This document shows, in pieces, positions 27,046-41,297 of a stretch of DNA of 64,000 nucleotides; the first letter of the stretch is position 1, and the number at the start of each line of letters is the position of its first letter. The stretch covers positions 776,729-840,728 of the forward strand of contig NC_011978.1 in NCBI RefSeq assembly GCF_000018945.1, in the 5' to 3' direction. The stretch is from Thermotoga neapolitana DSM 4359 (GTDB taxonomy: Bacteria > Thermotogota > Thermotogae > Thermotogales > Thermotogaceae). The position numbers were made by a program, and so were the translations under genes. Under the pieces are notes generated by a model. That model worked only from the letters and a program-made list of their open reading frames with translations, was not told the DNA's origin and ran no database searches.

Positions 27046-27723
27046 TCAGAAGAGACCCTTCTTCAAGCGCTGGGTGTAGATGTGTGCCATTCTGGTGGGC
27101 TCTGGAAGTCTTCTTCCAGGTAAGGTGAACGACTTGACCAGCCTGATGGAACTTTCCACATCTATAAGATGGCCGGGGGAGACAAAGATGGGGGCACTTC
27201 CTTCCCTGGTCCTCATCACACAGCCTATTATCTCTTCGTTATCGTAGAGATAACTCCAGGAACATCTTCTGTTCTCCGGTTCTCTGTAGGTTCCATAGAG
27301 CCTCGACTTTGCTACACCGATCGTTGGTATCTCTATGAAGAGTCCCATGTGCGACGCGATACCGAGTTTTCTTGGATGTGCGATACCCTGTCCATCGAAG
27401 ACCACAACGTCTGGCTTCGTCTTCAGTTTTTCCCATGCTTTCAAAAACAGAGGGCCTTCTCTGAAGGCAAGAAGTCCTGGAATGTATGGAAAATCAACCT
27501 TTCCTCTCTCTGAGACGAGTTCCACTATCTTGAAGGTGGGATATTCCATCACTACGATCACAGCAAGTCCTTCTTCTCTTTTTGGAAACGAAAGATCAAC
27601 CCCCGCCACGTACTTCGGTTCACCCTCAAAGGGTTTGAAGAGAATCTTCTCTCTCAGAACATTCTGGATCTTCATTGCCTCTTCTGGGGATAGATCCCAC
27701 TCGTGAAGTTTTTTGTAGGTCAC
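27046..27723 (-). CDS. nfi: Endonuclease V (deoxyinosine 3' endonuclease)
   Basis: DNA repair nuclease that nicks next to deoxyinosine; 225 residues. The active-site residues of the well-studied T. maritima enzyme are all in place: GVDLSFPK (Asp43), FPYIPGLLAFREGP (Glu89, and the Tyr80 wedge region) and VVFDGQGIAHPRKLG (Asp110), then HMGLFIEIPTIGVAKSRLYG. It ends 70 bases before the RodZ-like gene and begins 6 bases after the LCP gene, as part of the same minus-strand run. Confidence 0.97.
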   Translation of the reverse strand: MTYKKLHEWDLSPEEAMKIQNVLREKILFKPFEGEPKYVAGVDLSFPKREEGLAVIVVMEYPTFKIVELVSERGKVDFPYIPGLLAFREGPLFLKAWEKLKTKPDVVVFDGQGIAHPRKLGIASHMGLFIEIPTIGVAKSRLYGTYREPENRRCSWSYLYDNEEIIGCVMRTREGSAPIFVSPGHLIDVESSIRLVKSFTLPGRRLPEPTRMAHIYTQRLKKGLF

Positions 27724-27729
27724 CTCTTC

Positions 27730-30663
<2,934 letters not shown>

Positions 30664-30667
<4 letters not shown>

Positions 30668-33045
30668 TTTTTGCCCTTTTTCTTTTTGTTCCTTTCCTCG
30701 TAAGCACCGTCGAGGAGTTTTTTCATCTTTTTCAGCTCACGATAGACAAGGTAGTTCACACTGCCCCTTTCGAACTTACCCGTTCTGGTGAGTTTTCCTG
30801 CTTTCATTCCCGTTACGATCTCTATCGCGTCGTCCACCGTCTCCACGGTCCATATGTGAAAGAGCCCTTTTTTCATGGCCTGAACGATTTCATCTTTCAA
30901 CACAAGATTCTTCGCGTTGGCCTTTGGTATGATCACACCCTGCTCTCCATCGAATCCCCGGCTCTTGCATGCCCTGAAAAATCCTTCGACCTTCTCGATT
31001 ATTCCTCCAACCGGCTGGACTTCTCCATGCTGGTTTATAGAACCCGTTACAGCTATTCCCTGCTTTATGGGAACTTTAGAAATGGCCGAAAGAAGTGCGA
31101 GTGCTTCCGCAAGAGAAGCACTGTCCCCTTCCACTTCACTGTAGACCTGCTCGAAACTGATGGATGCACTCACAGAGAGAGGAAATTCCTGGGCGTACCT
31201 GCTTCCGAGGAACCCTTCCAGTATCAACACCGCCTTGCTGTGGATTTTTCCACTGAGATCCGCTTCTCTCTGAATGTCCACAACCCCTGGTCTTCCAAGA
31301 TAAACCTTCGCCGTGATCTTCACAGGCACTCCAAAAGAGTAATCTCCAAGATCGAGTACCGTCAGGCCGTTAACCTGACCAACTTTTGATCCGGTTACCT
31401 CGATCATGAGATCGAATTTCTTTATCATTTCATCGTATTTTTCTTCAAGAAGATTCTTCCTTTTCTCCATCGCATCAAAGGCCCTGATGACGTGCGAGGA
31501 TGTGGTTACCGTTGAACCATCCATCCTTGCCAGTTCACCGGATTCAACTATGAGGTTCACTATGTCTCCAAAAACTGCGGAGAGTTTGGTGCTGTCTTTT
31601 GCGTGCCTCATGGCATACCAGATGACTCTTTTCACGGCTCCCTTGTCGAAATGAGGCAGGTTCTTCTCCCGGCAAACGGCAGATATGAAGGATGTGTACT
31701 TCTGGACGTTGAGTTCATTTCTGGGAATTTCCCAGTCGAACTCCGCCTTTATCTTGAACAGTTTCCTGAAATCCGGATCCAGTTCGTAGAGAAGTTCATA
31801 AAGATAGGGTGTTCCTATGACGACAACTTTCAGGTTGAGAGGGATTTTATCGGGCTTCAACGTGATGGTATTGGAAATTCCGAGAGTGGTTTCCAGGTTT
31901 TCCGCGCCGATTTGCCCTTCCAGGAGAACTCTCTTCAGGTTGTACCACACATAGGGTTGACTAAGGAGCCTTTCTGCTTCGAGGATCAAAAAACCACCGT
32001 TTGCCCTGTGAAGGCTTCCGGATCTTATCATCGTGAAGTCGGTCTGAAGGAATCCTCCTCTCACGTAGTATTCAATTTTTCCAAACAGGTTGGAGTACGT
32101 GGGATTTGTCTCGTAAATCACGGGGGCACCATCCAGACCGGAGTTGTCCACGATCAGATTCAGGGAGTACTTCCTCATGTAGATTTCTTTTCTCTCTTTG
32201 GCGTCCATTTTCAAAAAATCGATCAGGTTTTCCATTATGTCCTTCTTTATATCCTCCAGGAATTTCCTTATCGTTTCTCCTTCGAATTCGCTCTCCACTT
32301 CAGAAAAGAGGGGTTCTATAGCGAAAAGGGCTGTTCTTTTGTGAAACTCTTCGAGGGATTTTCTGAACTCTATATCCAGTTTTCTGATCCTGTAGAGTGT
32401 GCCATCGACAAGGTGTTTCAGTTTTATCTGTCTTTCTTCGATCTCCCTTTTTGCACTGTCTGGCAGAGCGTTTATTGCCTCTGGTGAAAGGGGTTTGCCA
32501 TCCACCACGGGGAGCATCACGACACCAGCGGGCGTCAGTTGAACCATGAAACCAAGTTCTCTTGCCTTTGCTTCAAGACTTTCCCAGAGTTCTTTTCTCA
32601 TACGAGAGAATCTTTCTTCCATTTCAGAAATCCTTCTGGCGAATTCTTCGCTCTCGAAGGCTTTGTTCAGAACTTCTACCACTTCGTTTATCAGATCCTC
32701 GAGCCTTTTCTTGAAAATCCTACCCTGACCTGGTTTGAAGGATATCGCCCTTGGTTCATAGGGATTTTCGAAGTTGTAAACGTAACCCCAGTCTTCTGGA
32801 ACGGGAAGGTTTTTTGCTGCATTCTGGAGCATCATCTGAACGAATGTGCGTCGTCCTGTCCCGGTAACACCGGTGACGAACACGTTGTAGCCTTTCTCTC
32901 TGATCTTTATTCCCATCTCTATGGCTTCTCTTGCTTTCTTCTGACCTATGAACCCTTCACTGGGAGGAATTTCCTCTGTGGTGCGGAAATTCATGAAGTC
33001 AAGGTCGAAATTGTTTATTTCCTCCGGTTTAAGTTTTCTGATCAT
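30664..33045 (-). CDS. LonB-type ATP-dependent protease (AAA_32/Lon family)
   Basis: Soluble Lon-like protease, 793 residues from the ATG at 33045 (MIRKLKPEEINNFDLDFM), following GGGGTGGC. The N-terminal P-loop is GVTGTGRRTFVQMML, about residues 55-70; the second Gly-Lys is Gly-Arg here (GTGRRT), a departure from the canonical GKT/S. NGGFLILEAERLL supplies the Walker B region. The C-terminal protease domain has the Ser-Lys dyad: Ser in EVEGDSASLAEALALL near 640 and Lys in VPIKQGIAVTGSINQHGEVQPVGG. It is distinct from the LonA gene at 51206. Confidence 0.9.
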
Positions 33046-33133
33046 AATGCCACCCCTTTTTTGCGTGATCACATTTTATTGTACAATATTCGAAGAGGAA
33101 GTGACTCAGTTGAAACGAGAAAGGGTGGGATTG

Positions 33134-33949
33134 ATGGGAAACGTCATAGTGGTTACTTCCGGTAAAGGAGGGGTGGGTAAAACCACCGTCACCGCCAACC
33201 TCGGATGTGCCCTTGCAAAACTTGGAGAAAAGGTCTGTCTTATCGATGCGGACATAGGCTTGAAGAACCTCGATATAGTACTTGGCCTTGAGAACAGAAT
33301 AGTTTACACGCTGATTGATGTGGTGAACGGAAAGGTCTCCCCCCAGGAGGCCCTGGTCAGACACAAGGTGCTGAAAAACCTCTACCTTCTTCCTGCCTCT
33401 CAGATAGCCACAAAGGAGATGGTCTCTCCTGAAGACATGAAATCGATTGTCAAAGAACTGGTGCCGAATTTCGACTACATAATCATCGACTCCCCGGCGG
33501 GTATCGAGAGGGGATTCAGAAACGCTGTAGCACCGGCTGAAAGAATCCTGGTGGTCACCACCCCGGAGGTTCCCGCTATCTCCGACGCAGACAGGGTGAT
33601 AGGACTTTTGGAGAACTTCGGCTTCTCGGATGATAAGATTCATGTCGTGATCAACAGATTCAAGCCACATATGGTGAAAAAAGGAGAGATGCTCACCACG
33701 GATGACATCAAACACACCCTCTCTCTGGAGATCATAGCCGTTATACCGGATTCTGAGGAGATCATCATCGCTTCTAACACTGGAACACCCGTTTCTTTGA
33801 ACGGAAATACCAGGATCTCCAAAAACTTCGAAAATCTTGCAAGGAGAATACGGGGAGATAGGGTGCCTCTGGAAGAAGATTTCGCAACCGTATCCAGGGG
33901 GTTCTTTGATTCTCTAAAGGATTTCTTCTCAAAATTCAAGAGGGGATGA
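33134..33949 (+). CDS. minD: Septum site-determining protein MinD
   Basis: Membrane-cycling ATPase for division-site placement, 271 residues from the ATG at 33134. Deviant Walker A GKGGVGKTTVTANLG at residues 11-25, YIIIDSPAGIERGF (Walker B/switch), and the C-terminal amphipathic membrane-targeting helix FFDSLKDFFSKFKRG. Longer readings to 32948 overlap the divergent LonB start and lack a Shine-Dalgarno. minE follows after four bases. minC is absent here. Confidence 0.96.
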   Translation: MGNVIVVTSGKGGVGKTTVTANLGCALAKLGEKVCLIDADIGLKNLDIVLGLENRIVYTLIDVVNGKVSPQEALVRHKVLKNLYLLPASQIATKEMVSPEDMKSIVKELVPNFDYIIIDSPAGIERGFRNAVAPAERILVVTTPEVPAISDADRVIGLLENFGFSDDKIHVVINRFKPHMVKKGEMLTTDDIKHTLSLEIIAVIPDSEEIIIASNTGTPVSLNGNTRISKNFENLARRIRGDRVPLEEDFATVSRGFFDSLKDFFSKFKRG

Positions 33950-33953
33950 TACG

Positions 33954-34229
33954 ATGAAGTTTCTGTTCTGGGAGTTTGGAAAGAAGAAAAAGAGCAGGGA
34001 TACCGCCAGAAAAAGACTGGAACAAATTGTCGGACAGACGAAGAGAAAGCAAATGAACATAACGGAGATCATTCCAAAGGAGGTCCTTGATAAAAACTCC
34101 GACAAGATAAAGGAGAGGATCGCAAGTTGGCTCTCTGAGACGTTCAACGTGGAAAAGGACAAGATAAAAATAGACCTGGAAGAAAGGGAAGGCCACGTTG
34201 TTATAATCACAAACGTGTTCTTCAAGTAG
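33954..34229 (+). CDS. minE: Cell division topological specificity factor MinE
   Basis: Partner that stimulates the MinD ATPase, 91 residues. The N-terminus MKFLFWEFGKKKKSRDTARKR matches the MinE membrane-targeting and MinD-binding pattern, with ARKRLEQIVGQTK then IPKEVLDKNSDKIKERIASWL and DKIKIDLEEREGHVVIITNV as the topological-specificity fold. Identity to proteobacterial MinE is low, so the assignment leans on position four bases after minD. Confidence 0.85.
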   Translation: MKFLFWEFGKKKKSRDTARKRLEQIVGQTKRKQMNITEIIPKEVLDKNSDKIKERIASWLSETFNVEKDKIKIDLEEREGHVVIITNVFFK

Positions 34230-34241
34230 GGGGTGTAAAAG

Positions 34242-34640
34242 ATGGTGAAGAAGTTGACGTTACGATCTTCCTCCCGTACTCAGTTCATCGATATCACATC
34301 AGAGGTTATTCGGGTGATAGAGGAATCGAAGGTGAAAAGCGGCATCTGTGTGGTCTTTGTTCCGCACACGACCGCAGGTGTGACGATGAACGAAAACGCC
34401 GATCCAAGCGTAAGACACGATATAATGACCACGCTTGGAAAACTCGTTCCTGCCGCGGCAAATTATACGCACCTTGAAGGAAACGCAGATTCCCACATAA
34501 AAGCTTCTCTCGTTGGCTCATCCGTTACACTCATAATAGAGAACGGCCGGCCGCTGCTTGGAACGTGGCAGGGGATTTATTTCTGCGAGTTCGATGGTCC
34601 AAGAACAAGAAGCGTTTATGTGAAAGTTATGGAAGACTAA
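34242..34640 (+). CDS. YjbQ/UPF0047 family protein
   Basis: Small secondary thiamine-phosphate-synthase-like fold protein, 132 residues. Signature: [23 protein letters not shown], then [22 protein letters not shown] and [25 protein letters not shown], with the conserved His, Glu and Asp. Its real role is unsettled; some members have weak thiamine phosphate synthase activity. It follows minE by 12 bases with GGGGGTG before the ATG, and its stop overlaps the convergent decarboxylase by four bases. Confidence 0.9.
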   Translation: MVKKLTLRSSSRTQFIDITSEVIRVIEESKVKSGICVVFVPHTTAGVTMNENADPSVRHDIMTTLGKLVPAAANYTHLEGNADSHIKASLVGSSVTLIIENGRPLLGTWQGIYFCEFDGPRTRSVYVKVMED

Positions 34641-35797
34641 AGAAGACTTGCCTTCATTTTCTCTTCCAGAGAAATCTCCGTGAGTTCCTCCACGAACACC
34701 ATTTTCGGTGGTTCTATTCCGTTGAAATACGTGTTGTACTCCACCGTGTATGCTCCTGCATTGACAAAACAGACAAGATCGTTCAGGGTGATGGTTTTTG
34801 GGAGGAGAATCCTATCGTATATAACGTCAACACTGTCGCAAGTTGGCCCTGCAAGATGATACTCTTCCAGTTCGTCGTTTTCTTTTCCCAGCACTCTCAC
34901 TTCGTACTCGAAATTTTGCATGGTTTCGGCAAGACCATGGAACACACCGGCGTCCAGGTAGACCCACTTTTCTCCATTTCGTTCGCTTTTCAAAAGCACT
35001 TTCGTGACCAGCCAGCCGGCTTCTCCCACCATGTACCTTCCAGGTTCTGAGATGAGTTTCAATCCGTGAACGAACCATAGGTTTTCATCGATGGCTTCTT
35101 CGATGACTCTTCCTATTTCTTCCATCGTTGGAATGGGCTTTCTGTGTTGAACAGGAAATCCTCCACCGACGTTCAACAGAAAGAGATTCAATCCGGACCT
35201 CATGGCTTTTTTGAAGATCTTTCCAGCAACAGAGATTGCTTTTCTCCAGCTTTCAGGGTTCAGATTCTGAGACCCCACATGGAAACTCACTCCGGCGGGG
35301 ATCAGTTTCATCTTTGCTGCATAGAAAAGGAGATCCAGAGCGTGATCCGGGTCGGTACCGAACTTTCTGGAAAGGGGCCAGTCCGCATCGGATCCATCCG
35401 TTGCTATTCTCACGAAGATCCTGCTGCCCGGTGCACTGATCGCTACTTTTTCTATCTCCATTTCACTGTCAACAGCGAAAAGTCTGATTCCGTTTTTGTA
35501 CGCAAACGCTATGTCTTCTTCTTTCTTTATGGTGTTACCAAAACTCATTCGCTTGCCCGAAATTCCAAGGGCAAGGAGTTTTTCTATCTCTCCTTTCGAT
35601 GCTACGTCAAAATTGCATCCCAGTTTTGCCAAAAGCGAAAGAATACGGGGATGGGAATTTGCTTTCACAGCGTAGTAAATATCGGCACCCTTCAACGCTG
35701 CTTTCATTTCTAAGAATTTCTTCTCCACAACGGAAAGGTCAAAAAGAAGAAACGGTGTTTTGGTTACCTCAAGGGCTCTTCGCACCCAGTATTCCAT
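34637..35797 (-). CDS. PLP-dependent ornithine/lysine decarboxylase (fold type III)
   Basis: Makes putrescine or cadaverine, the first step towards polyamines that hyperthermophiles need in quantity. 386 residues, alanine-racemase-like barrel followed by a beta domain. The PLP lysine sits in [12 protein letters not shown] (Lys near residue 44). [16 protein letters not shown] (phosphate grip), [11 protein letters not shown] and [10 protein letters not shown] (catalytic Cys and Asp) are all present, followed by [16 protein letters not shown]. The specificity helix does not resemble that of diaminopimelate or arginine decarboxylases, but ornithine versus lysine cannot be told by eye. Confidence 0.9.
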   Translation of the reverse strand: MEYWVRRALEVTKTPFLLFDLSVVEKKFLEMKAALKGADIYYAVKANSHPRILSLLAKLGCNFDVASKGEIEKLLALGISGKRMSFGNTIKKEEDIAFAYKNGIRLFAVDSEMEIEKVAISAPGSRIFVRIATDGSDADWPLSRKFGTDPDHALDLLFYAAKMKLIPAGVSFHVGSQNLNPESWRKAISVAGKIFKKAMRSGLNLFLLNVGGGFPVQHRKPIPTMEEIGRVIEEAIDENLWFVHGLKLISEPGRYMVGEAGWLVTKVLLKSERNGEKWVYLDAGVFHGLAETMQNFEYEVRVLGKENDELEEYHLAGPTCDSVDVIYDRILLPKTITLNDLVCFVNAGAYTVEYNTYFNGIEPPKMVFVEELTEISLEEKMKASLL

Positions 35798-35864
35798 TTC
35801 AGATCCTCCCTGAAGAGTTTTTGCATATAAAGAATAGTGGAAGATGTCCCCTTTAAAAAGTAAA

Positions 35865-35892
35865 TTTACGTTAAGATGATCTGACGTATAAT
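35865..35892 (+). promoter_or_regulatory. Upstream promoter P1 of the cold-shock gene
   Basis: TTTACG, 16 bases, TATAAT, about 135 bases before the csp start. The -35 end overlaps a 10-bp palindrome GTAAATTTAC (35860-35869). Confidence 0.5.
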
Positions 35893-35948
35893 GAACGATG
35901 GTATTACAAAATACGGTATCCTTACTTCAGGAAAGAAAAACAAACGTT

Positions 35949-35977
35949 TTGACAAAGCGCGTTCCGGGGTGTACACT
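35949..35977 (+). promoter_or_regulatory. Proximal promoter P2 of the cold-shock gene
   Basis: TTGACA, exactly 17 bases, TACACT. Expected leader about 44 bases, with a short CCGC-N5-GCGG hairpin (35987-35999). Confidence 0.8.
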
Positions 35978-36027
35978 TAGGAAGTGCCGCATTGAGCGGA
36001 AAGATTTTGAAAAGGAGTGATTTTTTC

Positions 36028-36228
36028 ATGAGAGGTACGGTTAAGTGGTTTGACTCCAAGAAAGGCTACGGTTTCATCACCATGGAGAACGGAGAAGACA
36101 TCTTCGTGCACTGGTCAGCGATCCAGATGGATGGTTTCAAGACCCTCAGGGAAAACGAACCTGTTGAGTTCGATGTCCAGCAGGGAACCAAGGGCCCTCA
36201 GGCTGTCAATGTGAGACCTGTTAGATAA
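36028..36228 (+). CDS. csp: Cold shock protein
   Basis: Single-domain OB-fold RNA chaperone, 66 residues, starting at the ATG at 36028 ([18 protein letters not shown]) after AAAAGGAGTGAT. RNP1 is KGYGFIT and RNP2 [33 protein letters not shown] completes the fold. It matches the classic Csp used in folding studies from T. maritima in size and motifs. Strong near-consensus promoter, strong terminator: a highly expressed monocistronic gene. Confidence 0.97.
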   Translation: MRGTVKWFDSKKGYGFITMENGEDIFVHWSAIQMDGFKTLRENEPVEFDVQQGTKGPQAVNVRPVR

Positions 36229-36249
36229 TCGAGGACGAAACCAATCCAG

Positions 36250-36279
36250 GCCCCGGTGTTCATCACCGGGGCTTTTTTT
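36250..36279 (+). terminator. Terminator of the cold-shock gene
   Basis: Perfect 9-bp stem (GCCCCGGTG / CACCGGGGC) with a TTCAT loop, followed by seven T's. Confidence 0.95.
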
Positions 36280-36281
36280 GA

Positions 36282-37718
<1,437 letters not shown>

Positions 37719-37751
37719 AATACATATGTTAAAACAAACAAGGGTGAGAAA

Positions 37752-38513
37752 ATGAGGTTGGCCTTTTTCGGTGATGTGCATGGTAATCTTGAGGCTCTGA
37801 ACGCTGTTCTGGAAGATATACAGAGAAGAGGTGTGGACGAGATCTTTTGTCTTGGAGACCTTGTGGGATACGGACCTGACCCTGAGGCAGTCGTTCAGTT
37901 GATAAGAGAAAAAAACATCAAAACTATCATGGGAAACTACGACGATGCGGTGGGTTATTCAAAGGAAAGTTGTGGATGTTCTTACTCACCGGGAAGAGAA
38001 ACTGAAGTGGGTGATATCTCACTCAACTGGTCCATTGAACGCACTTCCGAAGAGACAAAAGAATTCTTGAGATCCCTTCCAAAAAGAATGAGTTTTGAAG
38101 TCGAAGGAGTAAAATTTCTCCTCGTTCATGGAAGCCCCTTCAACGAACTCCTGGAGTATGTAAAACCAGACACTCCCTCCGAAAGGTTAAAAGAGATAGC
38201 CAGTAAAGTCGAAGAAAGCGTAATCGTAAACGGACACACGCATCTTCCCATGGCAAGATGGGTTTTGGGCAAACTCATCTTGAATCCTGGAAGTGCAGGC
38301 AGGCCGAAAGACGGTGATCCGAGGGCTTCATACATGATCGTAGATGTCAAAAGTGGTGTGATCTCTTTCGAAACGATCAGGGTAGTCTACGACGTGAAAA
38401 CCACCGTGGAAAAGATCGCAAAGAAGGGTCTTCCGATTGAACTTGCAACGGTTCTGGCACTCGGCCAAACGTTCGATATGGGACCAGGAAAAGTCACATT
38501 CACTCTGAAATAG
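37752..38513 (+). CDS. Calcineurin-like metallophosphoesterase
   Basis: YfcE/MJ0936-type phosphodiesterase, 253 residues, probably cytoplasmic. The full set of metal ligands is present: FFGDVHGN (Asp, His), CLGDLVGYGPDP (Asp), MGNYDDA (Asn), VHGSP (His) and VNGHTHLPM (His, His). NPGSAGRPKDGDPRASYMI near residue 180 is characteristic of the subfamily. The substrate is unknown; relatives split simple phosphodiesters. It starts 33 bases after gltX, probably co-transcribed, and overlaps the convergent radical SAM gene by 14 bases. Confidence 0.93.
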   Translation: MRLAFFGDVHGNLEALNAVLEDIQRRGVDEIFCLGDLVGYGPDPEAVVQLIREKNIKTIMGNYDDAVGYSKESCGCSYSPGRETEVGDISLNWSIERTSEETKEFLRSLPKRMSFEVEGVKFLLVHGSPFNELLEYVKPDTPSERLKEIASKVEESVIVNGHTHLPMARWVLGKLILNPGSAGRPKDGDPRASYMIVDVKSGVISFETIRVVYDVKTTVEKIAKKGLPIELATVLALGQTFDMGPGKVTFTLK

Positions 38514-39249
38514 CAAAGGCACAGCAGCCTTTGAACTTTCCAGATCCATCGACAGGTTTTGTCACAACATCGACGAGGTCTTTCACGATGCTTTGAAGTT
38601 CTTTCCTGTACGTACCCTTTGGTTGCATACAGCCTAGAATAACTGTTTTGAACAATTTTCTTGCTTTTTTGAAGATGCGAAGAATTTCTTTTGGATCCGG
38701 TGGGGAATACTTGCCAAATGGAGTGTTCGGTGTTGGAATGAAAACATTCAGAACAATGGAATCTGTTTCCTTCGAGAGGATCTCCAGTGCTTTTTCCTCA
38801 TGGCTGATCTGACCACCGAGTATCCCTATTGTGATGTGAAACACCACTTTCCTGTAGAAACGAGAAATGTTCAGAATGTCCTCAGGTGTAAGATCGAGTC
38901 GATAGATTTTCTTTAAAACGCTGGTATCTCCGAAGAAATCCATGGAAACCACATTAGCAAGTTCTCTTGCCAGTTGAGACTTCTGAAAACCCACATGGAA
39001 GTTGTAGAGAAGGTTATACTTCTTCTTGTATTCTTGCAATTCATCTTCATAGCGCTCAAAAGGAATGGAACCGTCGGGAAGCATACCACCACTTATCAGA
39101 AAACTTCTGTATCCTTTTTCCACATAAACTGGTATCTCCTCAACGGAGATCATGTGTTTCAGGTAATGAGCTTCGCAGTGAGGACAGTTCAGAGAGCAAA
39201 ACGTTCCCGTCACACTCACAGGGATCGTGTGGGATGGATCGACCGTCAC
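38500..39249 (-). CDS. Small radical SAM protein of unknown function
   Basis: Iron-sulfur radical SAM enzyme, about 249 residues from a GTG at 39249, six bases after GAGGTG; a TTG at 39282 is in frame but has no Shine-Dalgarno. The cluster motif CSLNCPHC (CX3CX2C) lies within the first 25 residues. SFLISGGMLPDGSIPFERY is the SAM-binding GGE-like strand region (here GGM). FHITIGILGG, IPTPNTPFG, LGCMQPKG and a C-terminal FKGCCAF give further cysteines, perhaps for a second cluster or the active site. I cannot name the reaction. It is a lone gene between two plus-strand genes. Confidence 0.82.
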   Translation of the reverse strand: MTVDPSHTIPVSVTGTFCSLNCPHCEAHYLKHMISVEEIPVYVEKGYRSFLISGGMLPDGSIPFERYEDELQEYKKKYNLLYNFHVGFQKSQLARELANVVSMDFFGDTSVLKKIYRLDLTPEDILNISRFYRKVVFHITIGILGGQISHEEKALEILSKETDSIVLNVFIPTPNTPFGKYSPPDPKEILRIFKKARKLFKTVILGCMQPKGTYRKELQSIVKDLVDVVTKPVDGSGKFKGCCAFAISE

Positions 39250-39325
39250 GGACAACACCTCGTTTTGTGGAAAATCGTACAAATGATACCATTATGAGGT
39301 TACAATTTGTCTGGGGGGTGATGGT

Positions 39326-40852
39326 ATGAGAAGGTATCTGGTACTGTTTCTTGTTCTTCTGCTCAGTGTGTTTCTCCTTGGTGTAAGACTCACCATTCTT
39401 CATGTAAACGACACCCACGGACATGCCTGGACGTTCGACGAATATCAAAATCCAGGAATAGGGGGACTCGCCGCTATTGCAACGATAGTAGAAGAGGTAA
39501 AAAGAGAAGTCGAAGAACAGGGAGGATACGTGATCTTCCTTCACGCAGGTGATTTGAACACAGGGGTTCCTGAATCCGACCTTCAGGATGCGATACCGGA
39601 CATCGTGGGCTACAACATGATAGGACTTTCTGCCATGGCTGTGGGAAACCATGAATTCGACAATCCGAGGGACGTTCTTCTCAAGCAGATGAAGTTCGCT
39701 GATTTTCCGTTTCTTTCCGCAAACATCTTAAAGGAAAACGGAGAGCCGTTCTTCACACCGTACATACTCAAAGATTTTGGCAAATTAAAAGTCGCCATAA
39801 TCGGTTTCACTACAGAGGAAACAACGATCCTTGAACCTCTTTATCTTGAGGATCTGAAGTTTGAAAACGCTCTGAAGGTGGCACAGAAGATAGCACCTGA
39901 ACTGAAAAACCAGGCGGATGTTGTGATCGCCCTTGCCCATCTTGACTGGGGAGAACCAAAAAAGGAAAATATCACCACAACACACCAGCTGGCAAAAGTC
40001 GATGGAATAGACGTAGTTGTAGCAGGCCACAGTCATGTTCTCGGCTCTGAAGTGGTGGATGAAAAGATAATAGTTTCTGCGGGTGAATATGGGAAATACG
40101 TGGGAAGGCTTGATCTGGATATAGAGGATGGAAAGATCGTAGCATGGCACTGGCAGGCCATCCCCGTTAATTTGAAGGCGTACAGAGACGGAAAGTATGA
40201 ATATGTTGGAAAACCCTATCTTGAGAACAGATACGTCGCGAAAGCGCTCGAATACTTCAGAAAAGTCGGCAACGAAAAACTCGATACTGTGATTGGAGAA
40301 ACGAAGATCTTCCTTGACGGTGAAAGGGAACACGTGAGATCGAGAAATACAAATCTCACCAATCTCATAACAGATGCTATGAGATGGAAAGTGAAAGCAG
40401 ACATAGCGCTCACAAACGGTGAAGGAATAAGAGCCTCTATAAAACCTGGAAAGATCACTGTGAGGGACATCCTCACAGTTCTCCCGTTTGGGAACACTCT
40501 TTATGTTCTGGAACTCACCGGTGAACAAATCATGAAAGTCCTTGAATACTCCGCCACAATACCTGAAGGAAAGGGAGCGTTCCTCCAGGTTTCTGGGCTT
40601 ACATGGAAGAGCAAAGATGGAAAAGTCGTGGAAGTTCTGGTGAATGGAGAACCCCTGGATCCGAAAAAAACATACAGGGTCGTGACGAACAACTACATGG
40701 CAGGAGGAGGAGATGGCTATACAATGCTCAAAGAATGGGGAGGCTACGACACAGGCTTCCTCATGTCAGACGCTGTCATAGAATACATACAAAACGTTTT
40801 AAACGGTGTGATAGAAGAGTACGATAACTCACAGAGGTACGTCAGAGAATGA
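39326..40852 (+). CDS. Secreted 5'-nucleotidase/UDP-sugar hydrolase (UshA family)
   Basis: Exported metallophosphatase that frees nucleosides and phosphate from nucleotides, 508 residues. The signal sequence is MRRYLVLFLVLLLSVFLLG. The metal centre is visible in ILHVNDTHGH, LHAGDLNTG, VGNHEFDNP and VVAGHSHV. The C-terminal 5'-nucleotidase domain has NTNLTNLITDAMRWK, NGEGIRASIKPGKITVRDILTVLPFGNTL and NYMAGGGDGYTML for substrate binding. It has its own terminator and borders the CRISPR-repeat intergenic region. Confidence 0.94.
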   Translation: MRRYLVLFLVLLLSVFLLGVRLTILHVNDTHGHAWTFDEYQNPGIGGLAAIATIVEEVKREVEEQGGYVIFLHAGDLNTGVPESDLQDAIPDIVGYNMIGLSAMAVGNHEFDNPRDVLLKQMKFADFPFLSANILKENGEPFFTPYILKDFGKLKVAIIGFTTEETTILEPLYLEDLKFENALKVAQKIAPELKNQADVVIALAHLDWGEPKKENITTTHQLAKVDGIDVVVAGHSHVLGSEVVDEKIIVSAGEYGKYVGRLDLDIEDGKIVAWHWQAIPVNLKAYRDGKYEYVGKPYLENRYVAKALEYFRKVGNEKLDTVIGETKIFLDGEREHVRSRNTNLTNLITDAMRWKVKADIALTNGEGIRASIKPGKITVRDILTVLPFGNTLYVLELTGEQIMKVLEYSATIPEGKGAFLQVSGLTWKSKDGKVVEVLVNGEPLDPKKTYRVVTNNYMAGGGDGYTMLKEWGGYDTGFLMSDAVIEYIQNVLNGVIEEYDNSQRYVRE

Positions 40853-40879
40853 GGTGGGGATTCCCCGCCTTTTATTTTT
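40853..40879 (+). terminator. Terminator of the 5'-nucleotidase gene
   Basis: GGTGGGG-ATT-CCCCGCC (7 bp with one G-U pair) directly after the stop codon, followed by TTTTATTTTTTTT. Confidence 0.9.
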
Positions 40880-41297
40880 TTTCTCATTCCTGAAGACTTA
40901 GTTTGAAAATTATAAGTGTACAACAACATAATTTTATTTACTAAACCAGGGTAAGTTCCATTTATTCACAAAGTAGGTGGTGATTGTAACTGGCACAGGA
41001 AGAAGGATGTGGAGTATGCAACTGTCGGTAACAAGAAAAATTCATGCGGGTTTGAGAGAAATGATGTATGCAAGAAAAATGGAATAGTGAGTGAGAAAGT
41101 GAAAAAAGATCTGAGAATATGCCTTCATCTGCGATCATGTATCTGGCATAAATAAAGAAACCACACACTTAGTTTCTAACCTTTTAAGGAGTACCTTTTT
41201 AAACAAACTTGTGAAAACAGGAACTAGACGATTTTCCCATAAAACACCTCAAAATGGCCTGACCTAGGCTCCCTTATTCCATTTTTCCAGACAGTAC

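Noticed and set aside
41172-41204. GTTTCTAACC...TTTTTAAAC resembling a degenerate CRISPR repeat
   Set aside because: Only the first five bases and the last few match; needs gaps to align, so chance is more likely.
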